Assembly: GCF_964340395.1 (NCBI RefSeq)
Contig: NC_135551.1
Span: forward strand, 25,611,003-25,673,002
Length of the DNA stretch: 62,000 nucleotides
Source: Glandiceps talaboti
Taxonomy: Eukaryota; Hemichordata; Enteropneusta; Spengelidae
Direction: 5' to 3'
The translations under genes and the position numbers were made by a program. Each line of letters begins with the position of its first letter. Positions within the stretch are counted from its first letter, which is position 1. Positions 47,496-60,284 of the stretch are shown here, piece by piece. Under the pieces are notes generated by a model. The model was not told where the DNA came from and did no database searches. It saw nothing but the letters and a program-made list of their open reading frames with translations.

Positions 47496-48250
47496 AATTT
47501 GCTACAACCACTGACAGATATAGATCTAGAAGTTACGAATTCGTCGGCGATAGAGAAAATTTATCCATCGTTGGTCTCATGACGACATGACGTGATATCG
47601 CCTTCTTGACGTCAGTCTAGTCCGTAAACAAATTGTGCAACCTGAATCGTTCTCACTGGCTTTGCGTTTGCTTTAAATTGTAGTCATGGGAACAGTTCAG
47701 GTCACTGCTAACCATTTCTTGTTTTGCGTTAATAGTTACATTGTGTCGTGTTTATTTAGGACCAGAAGCTCTTAACTCCCCCGTGTCATGAATGTGGGTG
47801 ACACGGTTAAATGATTTGAATTCATGATATGTCGAGACATTTGGTCGTTTAAATTTCCGACCAGACAGTCGGGTAACCTAACACCAAGGTAACATATTTA
47901 ATTCTTATCTAGAGAACCAACAACTTTTCAAGCTACTGTTGCGTTTCTGGTAGCAATTCAAAGTACTGTTTTGCTTGAAAGTGAACCAAAACTCTAAGAA
48001 ATTGTAAAACATATGAACTCTGGAATATGAAAGTAGGCTAATTATAAAATCTTCAATTTTCAAAAATGTTGTTTACTTTCACTCGCTATTATAAACTCAG
48101 AGGAGTTTTAAATAAAGTAGGCGGCCATAATGGGAAGTGACGTCACAAATCAACCTAGCTTGTTGATGAAAGTCTCGCGCGCGACTTTCATGTAGTGCAA
48201 TTTGTATTCCAATGAGTCGAGAACCATTAATACATAGGGTTATTTCGCAC
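47496..48250 (-). promoter_or_regulatory. Putative Notch promoter region
   Basis: Perfect TGACGTCA CRE palindromes lie at 47,607-47,614 (112 bases upstream of the start codon) and, as GTGACGTCAC, at 48,138-48,147; TGACGTGA lies near 47,589. A CG-rich palindrome (ATGAAAGTC, loop TCGCGCGC, GACTTTCAT) at 48,166-48,191 resembles the TCTCGCGAGA-type promoter element. Such CpG-bearing sites stand out in this AT-rich window. Promoter function is inferred from position and motifs. Confidence 0.4.
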
Positions 48251-49429
48251 GGTAACATGTGTTGCAATTCTCATCATTTCTCTGCAGCCCATGTCTGTCA
48301 TGTTTGTCAGTGTTGATATGTTTATTGTTGCCGTTGTTAATTTTGGTTTTGTTTTGTCGTAAACATGAAGTTTCTATCTCGAAGTTCTAGAAATGATTTT
48401 GCTTTGCATTTTAATTTGCTATTATATTTCAAGGAATATCCTCACTGTTGTCGATTCTGTCTCATCATGCATATTTTACAATTGTGCATGTGTTTGTTAC
48501 TAAATCTGGGTCACCCAACAGTTCTGCCCAATAATAAGTTTAAGTGTGTGTGTGGGGGTGGTGGGGTGGGGTGGGGGTGTTATATACACTCATGTCCAAA
48601 TACATCAGAAGGGCAAGTACTTTTACAGGGGGGATTTTTGGTCAACTTTTCTTGGCTATTTAGTAGTTCCCTTGGCATATACTGCAAAGTTGATGTCACT
48701 GATCAGTGAGAGTAAACAAGAAATGACTGGAAAGGTAGGTAATTTTACAGAATTAAGTTACGGTCAATTATTCTTGGGCTGATAGTTTCCTTTATTGAGA
48801 AGTTGACGACAGGAAAGGCTGGTAATTTTACAGGGTGTAGGTACTATCAATTGCTCTTTGGCAGGTATTAGGATTGCAGTAGTCTGATTTATTATGATTG
48901 CCATTCCTGAAATCGGAATCTATCATGCCATGAACAAAATACTAATACTCATAATAATATATTTCATACATAATTATGCAAATTTTTAATTATCATTTCA
49001 TGATTATGGTGGTGGTTGGAAAATGAACTCGTTACAGACATCAGAAAATTGCTATAATACACTCACATCAAAGTGTTCACCTAAACAAAATAAAATTTCT
49101 CTTAGTGTGTCTGGTTTTTACAACAAATTTGTGATTTTCAATTATTTATAGTTAAATGAAGTGGCAGCTAGAAGTGTAATACTGCAGAGAGAAATTTACA
49201 AAGCTATATTTGTAGCACACTTGAGTGTTTGATGGTTGGACATTTCTAGTATATGCGTACCTCCTGTAACTTTACACATACTGTCATACACCAAAGTATA
49301 GTTTTATTTTTGTTCGATTTTAACTGCATGACAATGACGTATTTGTTGTGCTAAGTAGAGAATAAAGGCATTTATTAAAATTCTTTAGCTCTATTAAGTG
49401 GAGTAAAATTATTTGACTTTTACATTTGT

Positions 49430-49760
49430 GTGCATAGAGGCATTACATAATATCACTGGGCCATTGTGGTGTGTGCAAAAATCACTGATGACATCACATA
49501 TGCACAGATAGGATGCAATGACATCATCATATTATGCACAAAGTCAGTATGTGATGACATCATCAGTTTGTGCAGTGAGTGAATGTAGACATTACTTTGC
49601 ACCGATTGATTATGCCATGACATCATATTGTGCAGTCAGTATGTGATGACATCATCAGTTTATGCAGTGTGTCAATATAGACCTCATTACTTTGTGCCAA
49701 GAGTGATTATGCAATGACATCACCACTTTGTACTGAGAATGACCATGTGATGACAACACA
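49430..49760. repeat. Degenerate tandem repeat with TGATGACATCA motifs
   Basis: Units of very roughly 50-60 bp recur with TGATGACATCATCA, TTGTGCA(G) and GATTATGC cores, four to five times and with considerable drift. The TGACATCA core resembles an ATF/CREB half-palindrome. Confidence 0.6.
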
Positions 49761-51367
49761 AGCCATTCTGTAATATTACCATGGAAACAGCAGATTTTTT
49801 GTAAGATGGTTGCAGTTTTCATTAAACTTAAGATTGCCAGCTGTATACATATAGAGCACTAACTGAAAACATTCTTTCTTAAGTTACCACACTACTTTCT
49901 ACTTCTTAAATGTTGAATGTAGATTTATTACTATTACAAGAACGTCAACTCAGTAACCCCTGCATGGCAAGATATGCTAGTACTTTGGAGGTTTTACAAA
50001 GTCAAATAAACTCACTTATTTTATGATAATAAAATGCAAATCTACATATAAACATAAATTACAAATACACATAAGAAAATACAACACATGTGGAAATACA
50101 CGCAATCTGAATCATTTACTGGAAATGTTCAGAAACAGCTAAAAATGGAGGATAGGTAGATAGACTTTGAACTTTAGCGATTTTTTCTACCTTACGGGAA
50201 CGTATGATAAAGAGCAGGCAAAGCACAATATGAACTTATTACAGTGGCAAGTGAGGTTTCGACTAAGGGACTCAAACTAAAACTATTGTTCAATGTGGTA
50301 GATTGTAGTATTCTCTTAATAATAGCTAGAGTTCGGTAAACGCCACTAACAGATAGGGGGGGGGGTGTCTAGTAAAACTTGCATAGATTTCACTACCTTG
50401 TACAAATAACTTTGAATGCTAGGAGATTTTACCAACTAACAACCGTTAACAAATGACTTAGTGAACACAGGAATCCCTTCAGTTATTTACAGAATGGTGC
50501 ATTTTAATCACATACATTTACAGAGTACATAAACACCCCAAAAGTTTGAGTTTTGATGCCATTTAGGAATTTATTGCAGTATTTACTGTGTAGTTTTCAG
50601 GTGTAATTTCATTTTGATGGGTGCAATGGTTGTCAGCTTCTCGCAGGCAAACCTGAACCAAAATAACATTCTTAGGAAGCACACAAGCCAAGTTAGGTTC
50701 TATAAATCCCTTACACTGGGAAAGGAGGCTCTTACAGATAAGAAGCATACTAATTTAAATAACAGCCATAACTCTATATACACATCGGTTTTCTGAAATA
50801 CTTTACCCAATGTTACAACATTTTGGGGAAATTCTGAAAACAAATATCAGATATCAAGCATAATTCAGACAAATGAAAAATACAAATTTAATAACTAAAA
50901 AAAAAATGGTGAAAAAATACTTAATTATATATATATATACAGAATAGATAGACTATTTCAAAATTATAAATATGAAATTATTGGGATTTTCATGGAATTA
51001 TCGCATAAACTATGTTTCTTAATTCATCTATTTATCGTAGTACCAGCAAACAATGTTTCTTCTTTAAAATCTGTTGTAACAAAGTTTAAATATTGAATGA
51101 TTCCAGAGGACAGTCATGTGATGAAACCTTTCATCCATAGCAATATAGGCATGTATTGCAATGGTATGAATGATGAAGACAATATCTAATTATGAGAAAT
51201 TCTTTCAGACAACAAATGTCTGCTGCAATTACCATTGCCCAAAGTAGAATTTTTCTACTTGGGTATGTCATAAGAAGAACGGTGATTTGATTTCTTGATC
51301 AACACAATGACTTCTGTTCCATGCACTACAGTCATGCACTGCACTGCTGTAGGTGTATGTGAGAAGA

Positions 51368-51509
51368 AGTCAACCATCTTGTTCTATTTTGACCCCCTAG
51401 CATAAGGTCAAATGCTATTGCAGGTACTGAGAATATTAAAGTCAACCATCTTGTTCTATTTTGACCCCCTAGCATGAGGTAAAATGCTATTACAGGTACT
51501 GAGAATTGC
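51368..51509. repeat. 71 bp tandem duplication
   Basis: Two adjacent copies starting GTCAACCATCTTGTTCTATT and ending near TACTGAGAAT, differing at a few positions. Confidence 0.9.
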
Positions 51510-51689
51510 AGCACATTGCTAATTAGATTAAATTCTGTGTTTTTAATGATATATTGCATGGTCGTATACAAGTTTTGTAAACTTTTTTTTTTCAACCTCA
51601 TTGCCTCCTTACAAGGTACTGCATACTGGGCTCAAGTTCTTAATAAAGGTTCTTTCAAATTTTGAGGTGTTTCCAGGAGTTTTGTAGTC

Positions 51690-52330
51690 ATTTTCCTGTA
51701 GCTGTAACTTCATCTCCCAAAGTATTTTGATGGACATTTCACAATAGACCACTTTTTTTGAACTGTCATACATGAAAGATTTAAGAATTGAGAAATGTTA
51801 GTACTTTACAGCCTACCACTTCCTGTAGTTTAGAAGTTAGATAATCCCATGTCTTTCCATGAGTTATTTGGAATTCCACAACTTCTGAGGATTTTTCAGG
51901 AGGCTGCAAACTATGGGTACACATCAAGGTAGATCATTTTAAAAATGTACCGGTAGTACTGGAAGATTAAATTTTCCAATGATTTCAGGAGTGGTTTAAA
52001 ATTCCAGAACTCCTAAGGATTTTCCAGGAGATTGTGAACCATGGATACATTATCAAGTTTGGTCACTACATGCATTTCATTTTCCCCTAGTTTCTAGAAG
52101 CATAAATCTTTCCGGGTTTTTCCAAACGTGGGTTGGAATTCCAAGAATTCCATGGATATTTCAGTACACTGTGAACCATGGGTACATTATCAACTTAAGA
52201 GCACTTCAGAAAATGTTACTTTCCAGTAGTTTATGGAAGATAAAACTTTTCCACAACCTTCCAGGAGTGGTTTGAAATTCCACAATCTACTAGGACATTC
52301 CAGCAAAGTACAAATCACAGATATACCAAA
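51690..52330. repeat. Degenerate ~140 bp tandem repeat, 4-5 copies
   Basis: Phrases such as TTCCAGGAGTGGTTTGAAATTCC, GAACCATGGGTACATTATCAA and TAGTTT(A/C)T(G/A)GAAG recur in the same order at intervals of roughly 130-145 bp. Copies are well diverged, so the array is old. Confidence 0.7.
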
Positions 52331-52919
52331 TGACACAAAGTTGTTTTGACATCTTCTGGGAAAGCTAAACAATTGTCTTATTTGGGAAGGTTCATCACTT
52401 TGGGAATGTGCAAACTTTTCATTCTCAGGTGGGTTTTTAAAAAAAAACTATATGAGTTGAGTTTTGACAAGAGCAATCTCCACATTACTTTTTTTCACAA
52501 TGTTACAATAAAATACAGTAAACCACGCTCATGCCATTGCACAAGAAAGTGTCCTTTGATTTTCAAATCATTTTCCATGGAGGATCTTAAGATTTGAAAG
52601 CTAACGACAAGTCTCTTGAGGTATGCAGATATAAACAAAATAAAATAAAACTGCTTTTGAAGAAGAGCATAAAATGTAATCTTGAAAGAAAGATAAGCTA
52701 TATTAGAGTGTATGTGGGTTTCAAAAGTACTGCCTAAGTTGTGAGTCGTTATTTGCAAATAAAGATTTACCACTGAGTTTTAGAAGGAGTTGTAATGGTA
52801 GCATTAACTTACAAATACATTCATTTTCCCTAATTTTCCTCAAAATCATCTGTAAAAACTTGCAGATATTAAACCAGAAACATTAAATATATGCGATCAC
52901 AAAATCTTGAATTCTATAG

Positions 52920-52925
52920 TTTATT
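52920..52925 (-). terminator. Candidate MORC poly(A) signal
   Basis: AATAAA on the - strand about 475 bases after the MORC stop codon. Confidence 0.35.
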
Positions 52926-53110
52926 TGCTATGCTATTTCTACGACTATATTTTAAGAATTCCATCACTGCATAAAATGATATAAAAAAATTTCTCTGAAT
53001 CAATGAAACACTGTCCTTTTGTGGTCAATTATCTTGTAAAGATTGTATTCAGTGGTCAAATGTTTTTGGGTGATGATGTGTTATGATTCTTTCACCCATC
53101 TTGTGCATAT

Positions 53111-53123
53111 CGCCCTCTAGTGG
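53111..53123 (-). promoter_or_regulatory. CTCF-like core motif
   Basis: CGCCCTCTAGTGG (CCACTAGAGGGCG on the other strand) matches the CTCF core closely and lies between the MORC 3' end and the Notch 5' side, where an insulator would be plausible. Confidence 0.35.
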
Positions 53124-53400
53124 CAACCTTAATAAATTGCTTTGTTTTCCACATCTTGCGAGTAGAAGTAATGTTGATTTGCTATTGTTCTCTTACAAAC
53201 ACTGCCTTCTCATGGTAATCTAGTCTCCCACGTGGTAACATACTCATCAGTTTAAATTTGTAGTCAGATAAATGGCATCAACATCAACATATTACGTAGC
53301 CAAATTTCCTCTTCCTTTCCTTTTCAAGAAATGGCCAACTTCCACTTAAAATTATGGTTACGTTTTCATCACCAACACAAACTGGGAATGGAAGCACAAA

Positions 53401-53845
53401 TTAATTTTGACTATTAGCCTGTAAAACTTGTTTCAAAAGTTCATCCACTTCGTTACTATCTGGATCAATGTCATTGTCGGCTAAGTTCAATTCTGGCACC
53501 AACACTTGCAGCAGTTGAGACACATTGCGTCGTAGCTCACCAAGCTCCCTGGTCTGCTGTCGTAGCATCTGTTGTTGTTCTAACGGTGAGAGATTCATGA
53601 CACGTTCCTGAGATGGTATGGTAGTTTTAATTTCAACTGGATCAGTCTGAGTGCAATTAACCTTACAGGTTTTCCTTCTACCTGGTTTTGTTTGAATGTC
53701 ACCGATAATGATAATATCGTCATCATCATTGTTCACCAAACCAGGCTCAGTTTTAATTTGTTTGGCAGCATTTACTGGGGCTATATTTGAAGTACTCGGT
53801 CTCTTGGCAACTTGATTAGTGATCACGCCATTCATGTTTCTATGA
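53401..53845 (-). CDS. MORC last exon: SUMO site, SIM and coiled coil
   Basis: Encodes 148 residues. KQIKTEPG fits the SUMO acceptor consensus (psi-K-x-E). About 8 residues on, [13 protein letters not shown] is an acidic-flanked hydrophobic run typical of SUMO-interacting motifs. A Leu-rich coiled coil ([20 protein letters not shown]) and an acidic end follow. Vertebrate MORC3 depends on SUMO for PML body association, so the pairing fits the family; the sites themselves are predictions. Confidence 0.8.
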
Positions 53846-56800
53846 CTGAAAAACAAATTATGCAAAATTGTTAATAAAAGCTGTACATTTGTGTATAATT
53901 CTTTGCCCATTTTTCCAAATGACCCTGTTTATGACTGGCAAACTCAGCCCCCCCCCCCCCCCTCCCCGTTGATGTATCATCTTTATGGATTGTATGAAAT
54001 GACTTCACTTTGCCCTGTGTCACAACCATCATTTCTAGCTGATACTGGGTCTTTTTGTGGATATAGAGAGATATTATTTCATCATAGTGACAGAGTTTCA
54101 CATACATACATACAGTAAAGCAAAATTCTTTGTAATATACAAGTAGTAATTAATGTGAAACCCCAGCCAAGTAGTCGGCTTATGAGTCACTTGTACCCAA
54201 ATAAGTCTTCACGTGTGGTCTTCAAGAAAATATGAATCATAAGTATTGCTTTTCCCCTAAGTGCGTATATAACCATGAATCACTTTTCCTAATAGGGGGA
54301 CGATTATGTAACTGTGATATATGTTACAAGACCTGTAAACTTGAGAACAGAAAACACTACATGATTTGCTTCTTTCTATTGATCCTACACTAGTAATGAT
54401 TTAATAACATTTCAACCAAGAGATTATACCAATAACGTGTAATAATGTATGTACTTGTATGTTTTTTGACACTGGATTTATTTCTACCTCAACGCAACAA
54501 GTGCAAAGCTTTTACCATGGAAATTAGTCCCACTAACTTATTTGTACGTTCAGTTGTCATATTTCTATAAAATCAGCTCCTGTTAAAGTTTTCACAGCAG
54601 GGCAACTGGTTTAGTTAATTGCAAGCAGTGTCTCCTTTCCCTTTACAGTGTCTGCCTAATTAAAGTGCACCTGACAAGTACGTCCCAATTTTGTTGTTCT
54701 GCCAAAACTCATGCACCAAACTAAAGATGTTACAATAATGTCTTACCTTGTACTTGGCCCTGAATTAGGTGCCATTGTCATGACTTTACTTATTACAATA
54801 CCAGTACCTCTTGGTTGAGTGTACTGTGCAGCACCCTGCCAAGATAGATTTCAAAATCAACAATCAAAGTCTGTAATGGTATTTGGCATGCTATTCAAAT
54901 ATGGTCACAAGACTTTTACAGACGACATCCACATAAGAGTTTAGAACTCTCCTTAAGATGTAATAACATCCAAACACAATTTACATCACAAAAACTAAAC
55001 ATCTCTTACCAACAGTGTTACATTTTATCGTCTGGCTCAACAAAAATCTTACCAACAGTGTAACATTTTATCATCTGGCTAAAAAAAGGTACGACCAGAT
55101 ATATCAATTAGAAGGGAGTAAACAGCTGTAGATGATATCACCATATACTTCGGCTTCAGTACAAATGTGTATCTATTAGACTTATTGTTGTCCTTAGTTC
55201 ACCTGCTTAGATGAGTGCTTGTGATGTCATCACAAAGGTTTCCCATAAACCTTTGCAGGAAATCCCCCAAATGGCTGAACACATTTCAAGGACAGTTGTC
55301 CTTCATTATCAGATTTCACAGTATAATTAAATCAATAATTTACTGAGGTGCTATTTCATCAGCCAAAACTTATTTCAGTTGATATCAGTAATCAATACAC
55401 ATGTACTATAGGCAAAAATAAGTGTCACATGACTGGACTTTTTCTTCAAATTCTGGTAGCATACACATGTACATGCAGACCAGATGAATGACACCTACAC
55501 ATACTATACAGTGTAGATATACAATACTCTATTTGTACAGTAAGTTAAACACTAACATTTTTTGTATCAATCCAATTTTTCAATCTTATTTTGTCACACA
55601 ATAAAAGTACTTTTTTTCTGACAGTACCTGTTGCTGTTGTTGCTGCTGCCTGTGTTGTTGTACTAACTGTGTTTCTTTGTGAAGTTTATCTTGTTGTCGT
55701 TCCATCTCCATTCGCTGTTCTTCCAGTTTTGTAAGTAAAATCTGCGTCTTTCTCTCCATCTGTTCTTGGTACTCAATCGTCCTCCTTGGAACTACACCAG
55801 CATTTGATTGTCTTCGTATCTGTTGTGTATAAGGAGATAGTTGCATGGTTAAAACTTCCACCAGTAGGGATTATATATCACTCACAAGATGATAACCATG
55901 GAGAACCTAGTCGTAGGACTATTCTATTGATGCTGACACAGAGCATGGGGCAGGAGAGGGGTAAGACAGAGGGTTGTAAAATATTTAAAAAATGGAACCT
56001 GCAAATCAACCATTTTGAATGGTGCATTATGGGAAATACACCATCATTCTATTGTGGGAATCGTGACATTTTTCCATTGATAATATGTCAATCACTTCCG
56101 TACACAAACTTGTTTTCAACCATAAAAAAATCCACGCTTGCCACCAGACTCCTAAAAGATGGCCTTTTTCCTGATTAATACAGTAGCTACTGCAATATTG
56201 TACCTGTAACTGCCTTTGTTGTTGGACTTCTCTTTCCTTAGCCTGTAGTTGAGCTGCTTGCTGTTTTAATCTTTTCTCCATCTCAGCCATCTTTCTCTCT
56301 TGCTGTAAAAATGCACAATTAGGTAATCTGGATTACAATGCTGGTAATAACTAAGTGTTGAATTTGAAATGGAATGCCACACTTCTCATTCTCACACACA
56401 TGCACACACATTCCTACATCTACATCTCTCATTAAAGGAATACAAGTTGAAACTTAATGTGAGATTTTTAGGGATTCTTTCACAGTTGAGTATCGAGACC
56501 CATGGTTGGTGGTGCACTCTTTCTGTGGCCATCCAAGACCCTGGGAAAAAGTCTATGTAAATGATTCAGTCCCTGGTACCTGTGTAACAAGTCACTGAAA
56601 ATGACATAATCCCCGCTATGATTGGGTTTTAACGAACTGGCAGTTTATGTTGTCATTTTCAAACCAGGTTAATGTTATTTGGCCTCATATGGTTGTTTTT
56701 GATATCACTACTCTGTTCAAGCATGTCTGAGTTATGGCTTTGGACATGAAAACTGTGCCAACAAAATGGCTGCCAAGCAGCCACATTGGATCGTATCACA

Positions 56801-59800
56801 ACAACAATGAATATGCACATGTATGTCATAGAACACTGTCCTAATAGCAACTTTGAATGAGATCTGTTCACGCATGTCTGAGTTATGGCTTTGGACAGGG
56901 AAAATTTGCAAACAAAATGGCTGCTAGGCGGCCATATTGGATTGTATCATAAAACAAATTGACGTGCATATGTATGCTATAGTATGTTGCCCCTGTACCA
57001 AGTTTGAAAAAAATCGGTCCAGGCATCTCCAAGAAATGGCTCTGGACGGACGGACAGACGGACGGACGGAACCCAATCCATAAGTCCTCGTCCGGCAGGG
57101 ACTAACTAACCCACCGCTCATTAAATATTCAAATTGAAACTCATTAAATATTCATTTGGTACAGCTGATTTCACGTTGTCCAATGTCCAACCAGGACTCC
57201 ACCGCCAGTCCGTTTAAACTAAATCACATGGGGACGCAACAGCATAATCATGTTTATATGAACACAATAGGAGGTAGCACAGGAATGTGTGCTGATAGAG
57301 GGAATTTGACCAGACTGTGTGTTGTGGTTAAACCACAGTCTGATCATCCAGACTAGTCAAATTAAAACTTACCAACATTTTTTGCCTCATTTTCTCTTCT
57401 GAAGCCCTTCTACTCTTCTCTGCCCTTTCTCTTTCCCTGTAATAATAACAAGACAGAATAATTCCATTTTGGTGTCAAATGTCGTAACGGTTATGTATGA
57501 ACAAGTACATTTGTTGAAACTTGGTTAAGTATTACAGAAGATACTGAAAGTTATTTCATCTTTGATAAAACAATAGATATTGATAAGACATCATTCAAGG
57601 GGAAAAAATACAGCCATTTTTCTAAATTTTGGGTTCTGGATAGTCATTTCATGATGGTAACATCACATAAATTTCATGCTGTTACCAAGAAACACAAAAT
57701 TGAAACTATTTCACCTACATTGTGCTCATAGTGGTCCACTGCTGCCTTGTGGGAGCACACATACATATGTATTGGTTGAACAATGAATATTCATGACTAT
57801 TTATCTGATGCTAATACACTCTTAGGATTCTTTTATTTTCCAATCAAATTAACACAGTACTTGGCCGCCAAATTGGATTCTAAAATGACTACATTTTATC
57901 ATGATTTTATATCGTTTTGACTTTAACACATCAAAATTTTGTAGCGACACCAGATTTTTTATTGATTTTAACGGAGAACAGATTAGAATTTTCTTGAACA
58001 AAGTAACAGCAAAGGTTTACAGAGATTATTTCCAAGGTGAATTCTGTGTTAAAGTGGACATATGGATGAGGATTGGATATCTATTTTGGATTTTTAATTC
58101 ATGAAACAATTTTATCATGGTTTCCTACTTGAAAAATCAATGTGAAAAAACATTGAACATACTTGAGTAGTAATTGGTTATTGTTCCTTCATTGCTGCTC
58201 TGCAGTTGATGTCCCCCTGTTCCTGATTTGGCTCCCTACAAACCAAACTTAGTGTACACCCTGTGATGTTTCCCCTGTTACTGATTTGCTCCCTAGAATC
58301 CAAACTTAGTGCACATCCTGTAATGTTTCCCCCTGTTACTGATTTGACTCCCTACAAACCAAACTTAGTGTACACCCTGTGATGTTTCCCCTGTTACTGA
58401 TTTGCTCCCTAGAATCCAAACTTAGTGTACATCCTGCAGGGCTCGAAATTCGTTTTTTTTCTTGGTAGCCCAGGTGGGCTACCATCTTTAAAAATTGGTA
58501 GCCCGAGAGCAATGACTGGTAGCCCATATCCATGCATTCCTAAATTAATGGTGTCTGTGTATATATGTAACTATATGATGTATTGAATTCGATGATTGAT
58601 TGAATAACTTAAGAGTCACATTAACACGTTATTTGTGTGTATTTCATGCCATATTTGACATTGGGAACGCAATTTTTTGCATGTATGTGTCTCTGGGGAC
58701 GTGTCATAAAGAGGGACCCCGTATGAGGCTTACTGTTACAACGTACGGTTATCATGGTTATCATTGCTATGAAGAAAAATCATGTAGTCGCAGTTCGTAC
58801 TTGTAACTATTATCTAAATCTCTTGGTGCAGTGAGACCTGTAAAATTTGAATATGATTCAACGTATGGAAAACGTTTAAACAGTTTCATAAGTCCCATGG
58901 CCATTTCCTGATGTGGAGACTACGTCTTGGGTAGTTTAGAAACTATGTGCTGTTATCATTATCTATCCACGTGATTGGTTACTTATTAACAGACGGGTTA
59001 GACAGGATTTGTATCAATACATGACGGCCATTACGGCAAAGCCCCTTCCATTCATGGGCGAAGGGATAATCAAACAGAGTCTAAGACCACATCAGCAGAC
59101 AGTCCATGCTGAAAACTTCACTCATATAAATTCAAATTATCATGTCACCATTTCATTCTCACTAAAACTTCAACTTTCTTTTGAGCTTTGCTACTACTAC
59201 TAGATCGAATGTATTACGTGAATTTACCATTCACCACTGCATGCTCTCAGGAGTTGCGTGAGCGTGGTTTACACACGGAATGTTTTAGGCATCGTTCAAG
59301 AATAAACGAATCTGTAGGTGTATACCAAGTTAACAGTTCTCATTAGAATAAAATTTTATCAAACACCATTACAACTGTGTCTCTGTCAAGTTGAAAGTTA
59401 AAGCTGTCATTCATGTGATGGAATTTAGTTACTGCAGTGCTGTACCGAGAGTGTACTGTACTCCGACTCCGAGAAGAGCCGAAAGGGCCCGGGCCGAAGA
59501 GCATATTTCCAGAGAGTGATTACCATGGGAAATTGAAAGTACAGAAAGATAACATTAAATCGCTATACAGAATATTGTTGCATATAAATGTTTTGTTGTG
59601 ACATTTTGGAAGTACAAGATGTGTATATGATGAACGGAAGAATGACGTGTACAGTGTACATGTATTTCGTGTACATTTGATATACATGTAGTGTGGATGC
59701 AAATTTGGAAAAGACGCACAGATTTTGACGCTAATTTTGGCGAGAACACGTCCCACAGGACTGCGACCTCGGAGGCCCCCGACCCGGGAAGGTGTCGGAG

Positions 59801-60240
59801 TCAGGGTGTCACAGTTTCATTCAAAACTTAGTAGCCCAATTGGGCTACCACTCACATAATTTGGTAGCCCAGAGACAAACATTGGTAGTCTGTGGACGCG
59901 GGACTACCGCGAATTTCGAGCCCTGTCCTGTGATGTTTCCCCCTGTTACTGATTTGACTCCCTACAATCCAAAACTTAGTGTACACCCTGTGTGTCTTAC
60001 ATTTGTTTCTTGACTTTCTTTTCATAGCTTGGTCTCATATCTTCATCATCTGATTCATCTGGCTCTTCTGGAATGTTACATTGACTGAAAGAAAGTAGAC
60101 AAGATAACCATCCTCTAGTCAGTCAGGTTTGTTTATAGAATATGTATATGTCAGTTAGCATCATCATTTGTTATTTCAACAGAAACAGAGTTGGTATGGC
60201 ATTTCACTGATAGGACATGACATTTTTTACATACATGCAC

Positions 60241-60284
<44 letters not shown>

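Larger units (their letters stand above)
48251..53400. other. Gene-poor Notch-MORC intergenic interval
   Basis: No coding exon is supported. It holds degenerate tandem repeats (49,430-49,760; 51,368-51,509; 51,690-52,330), a CTCF-like site at 53,111 and the probable 3'UTR of MORC near its right end. A 114-codon frame at 48,365 (+) has no recognisable features beyond a hydrophobic patch and a G-rich low-complexity segment. Confidence 0.45.

Noticed and set aside
48365-48782. 114- and 78-codon + strand frames, possible gene divergent from Notch
   Set aside because: The G-rich low-complexity segment and lack of domain or exon chain do not support a gene, though a non-coding divergent transcript is possible.
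59009-59203. Possible transposase fragment inside the hAT-like element
   Set aside because: A 64-codon frame with no hAT transposase features (no BED finger or RW-type dimerisation motif).
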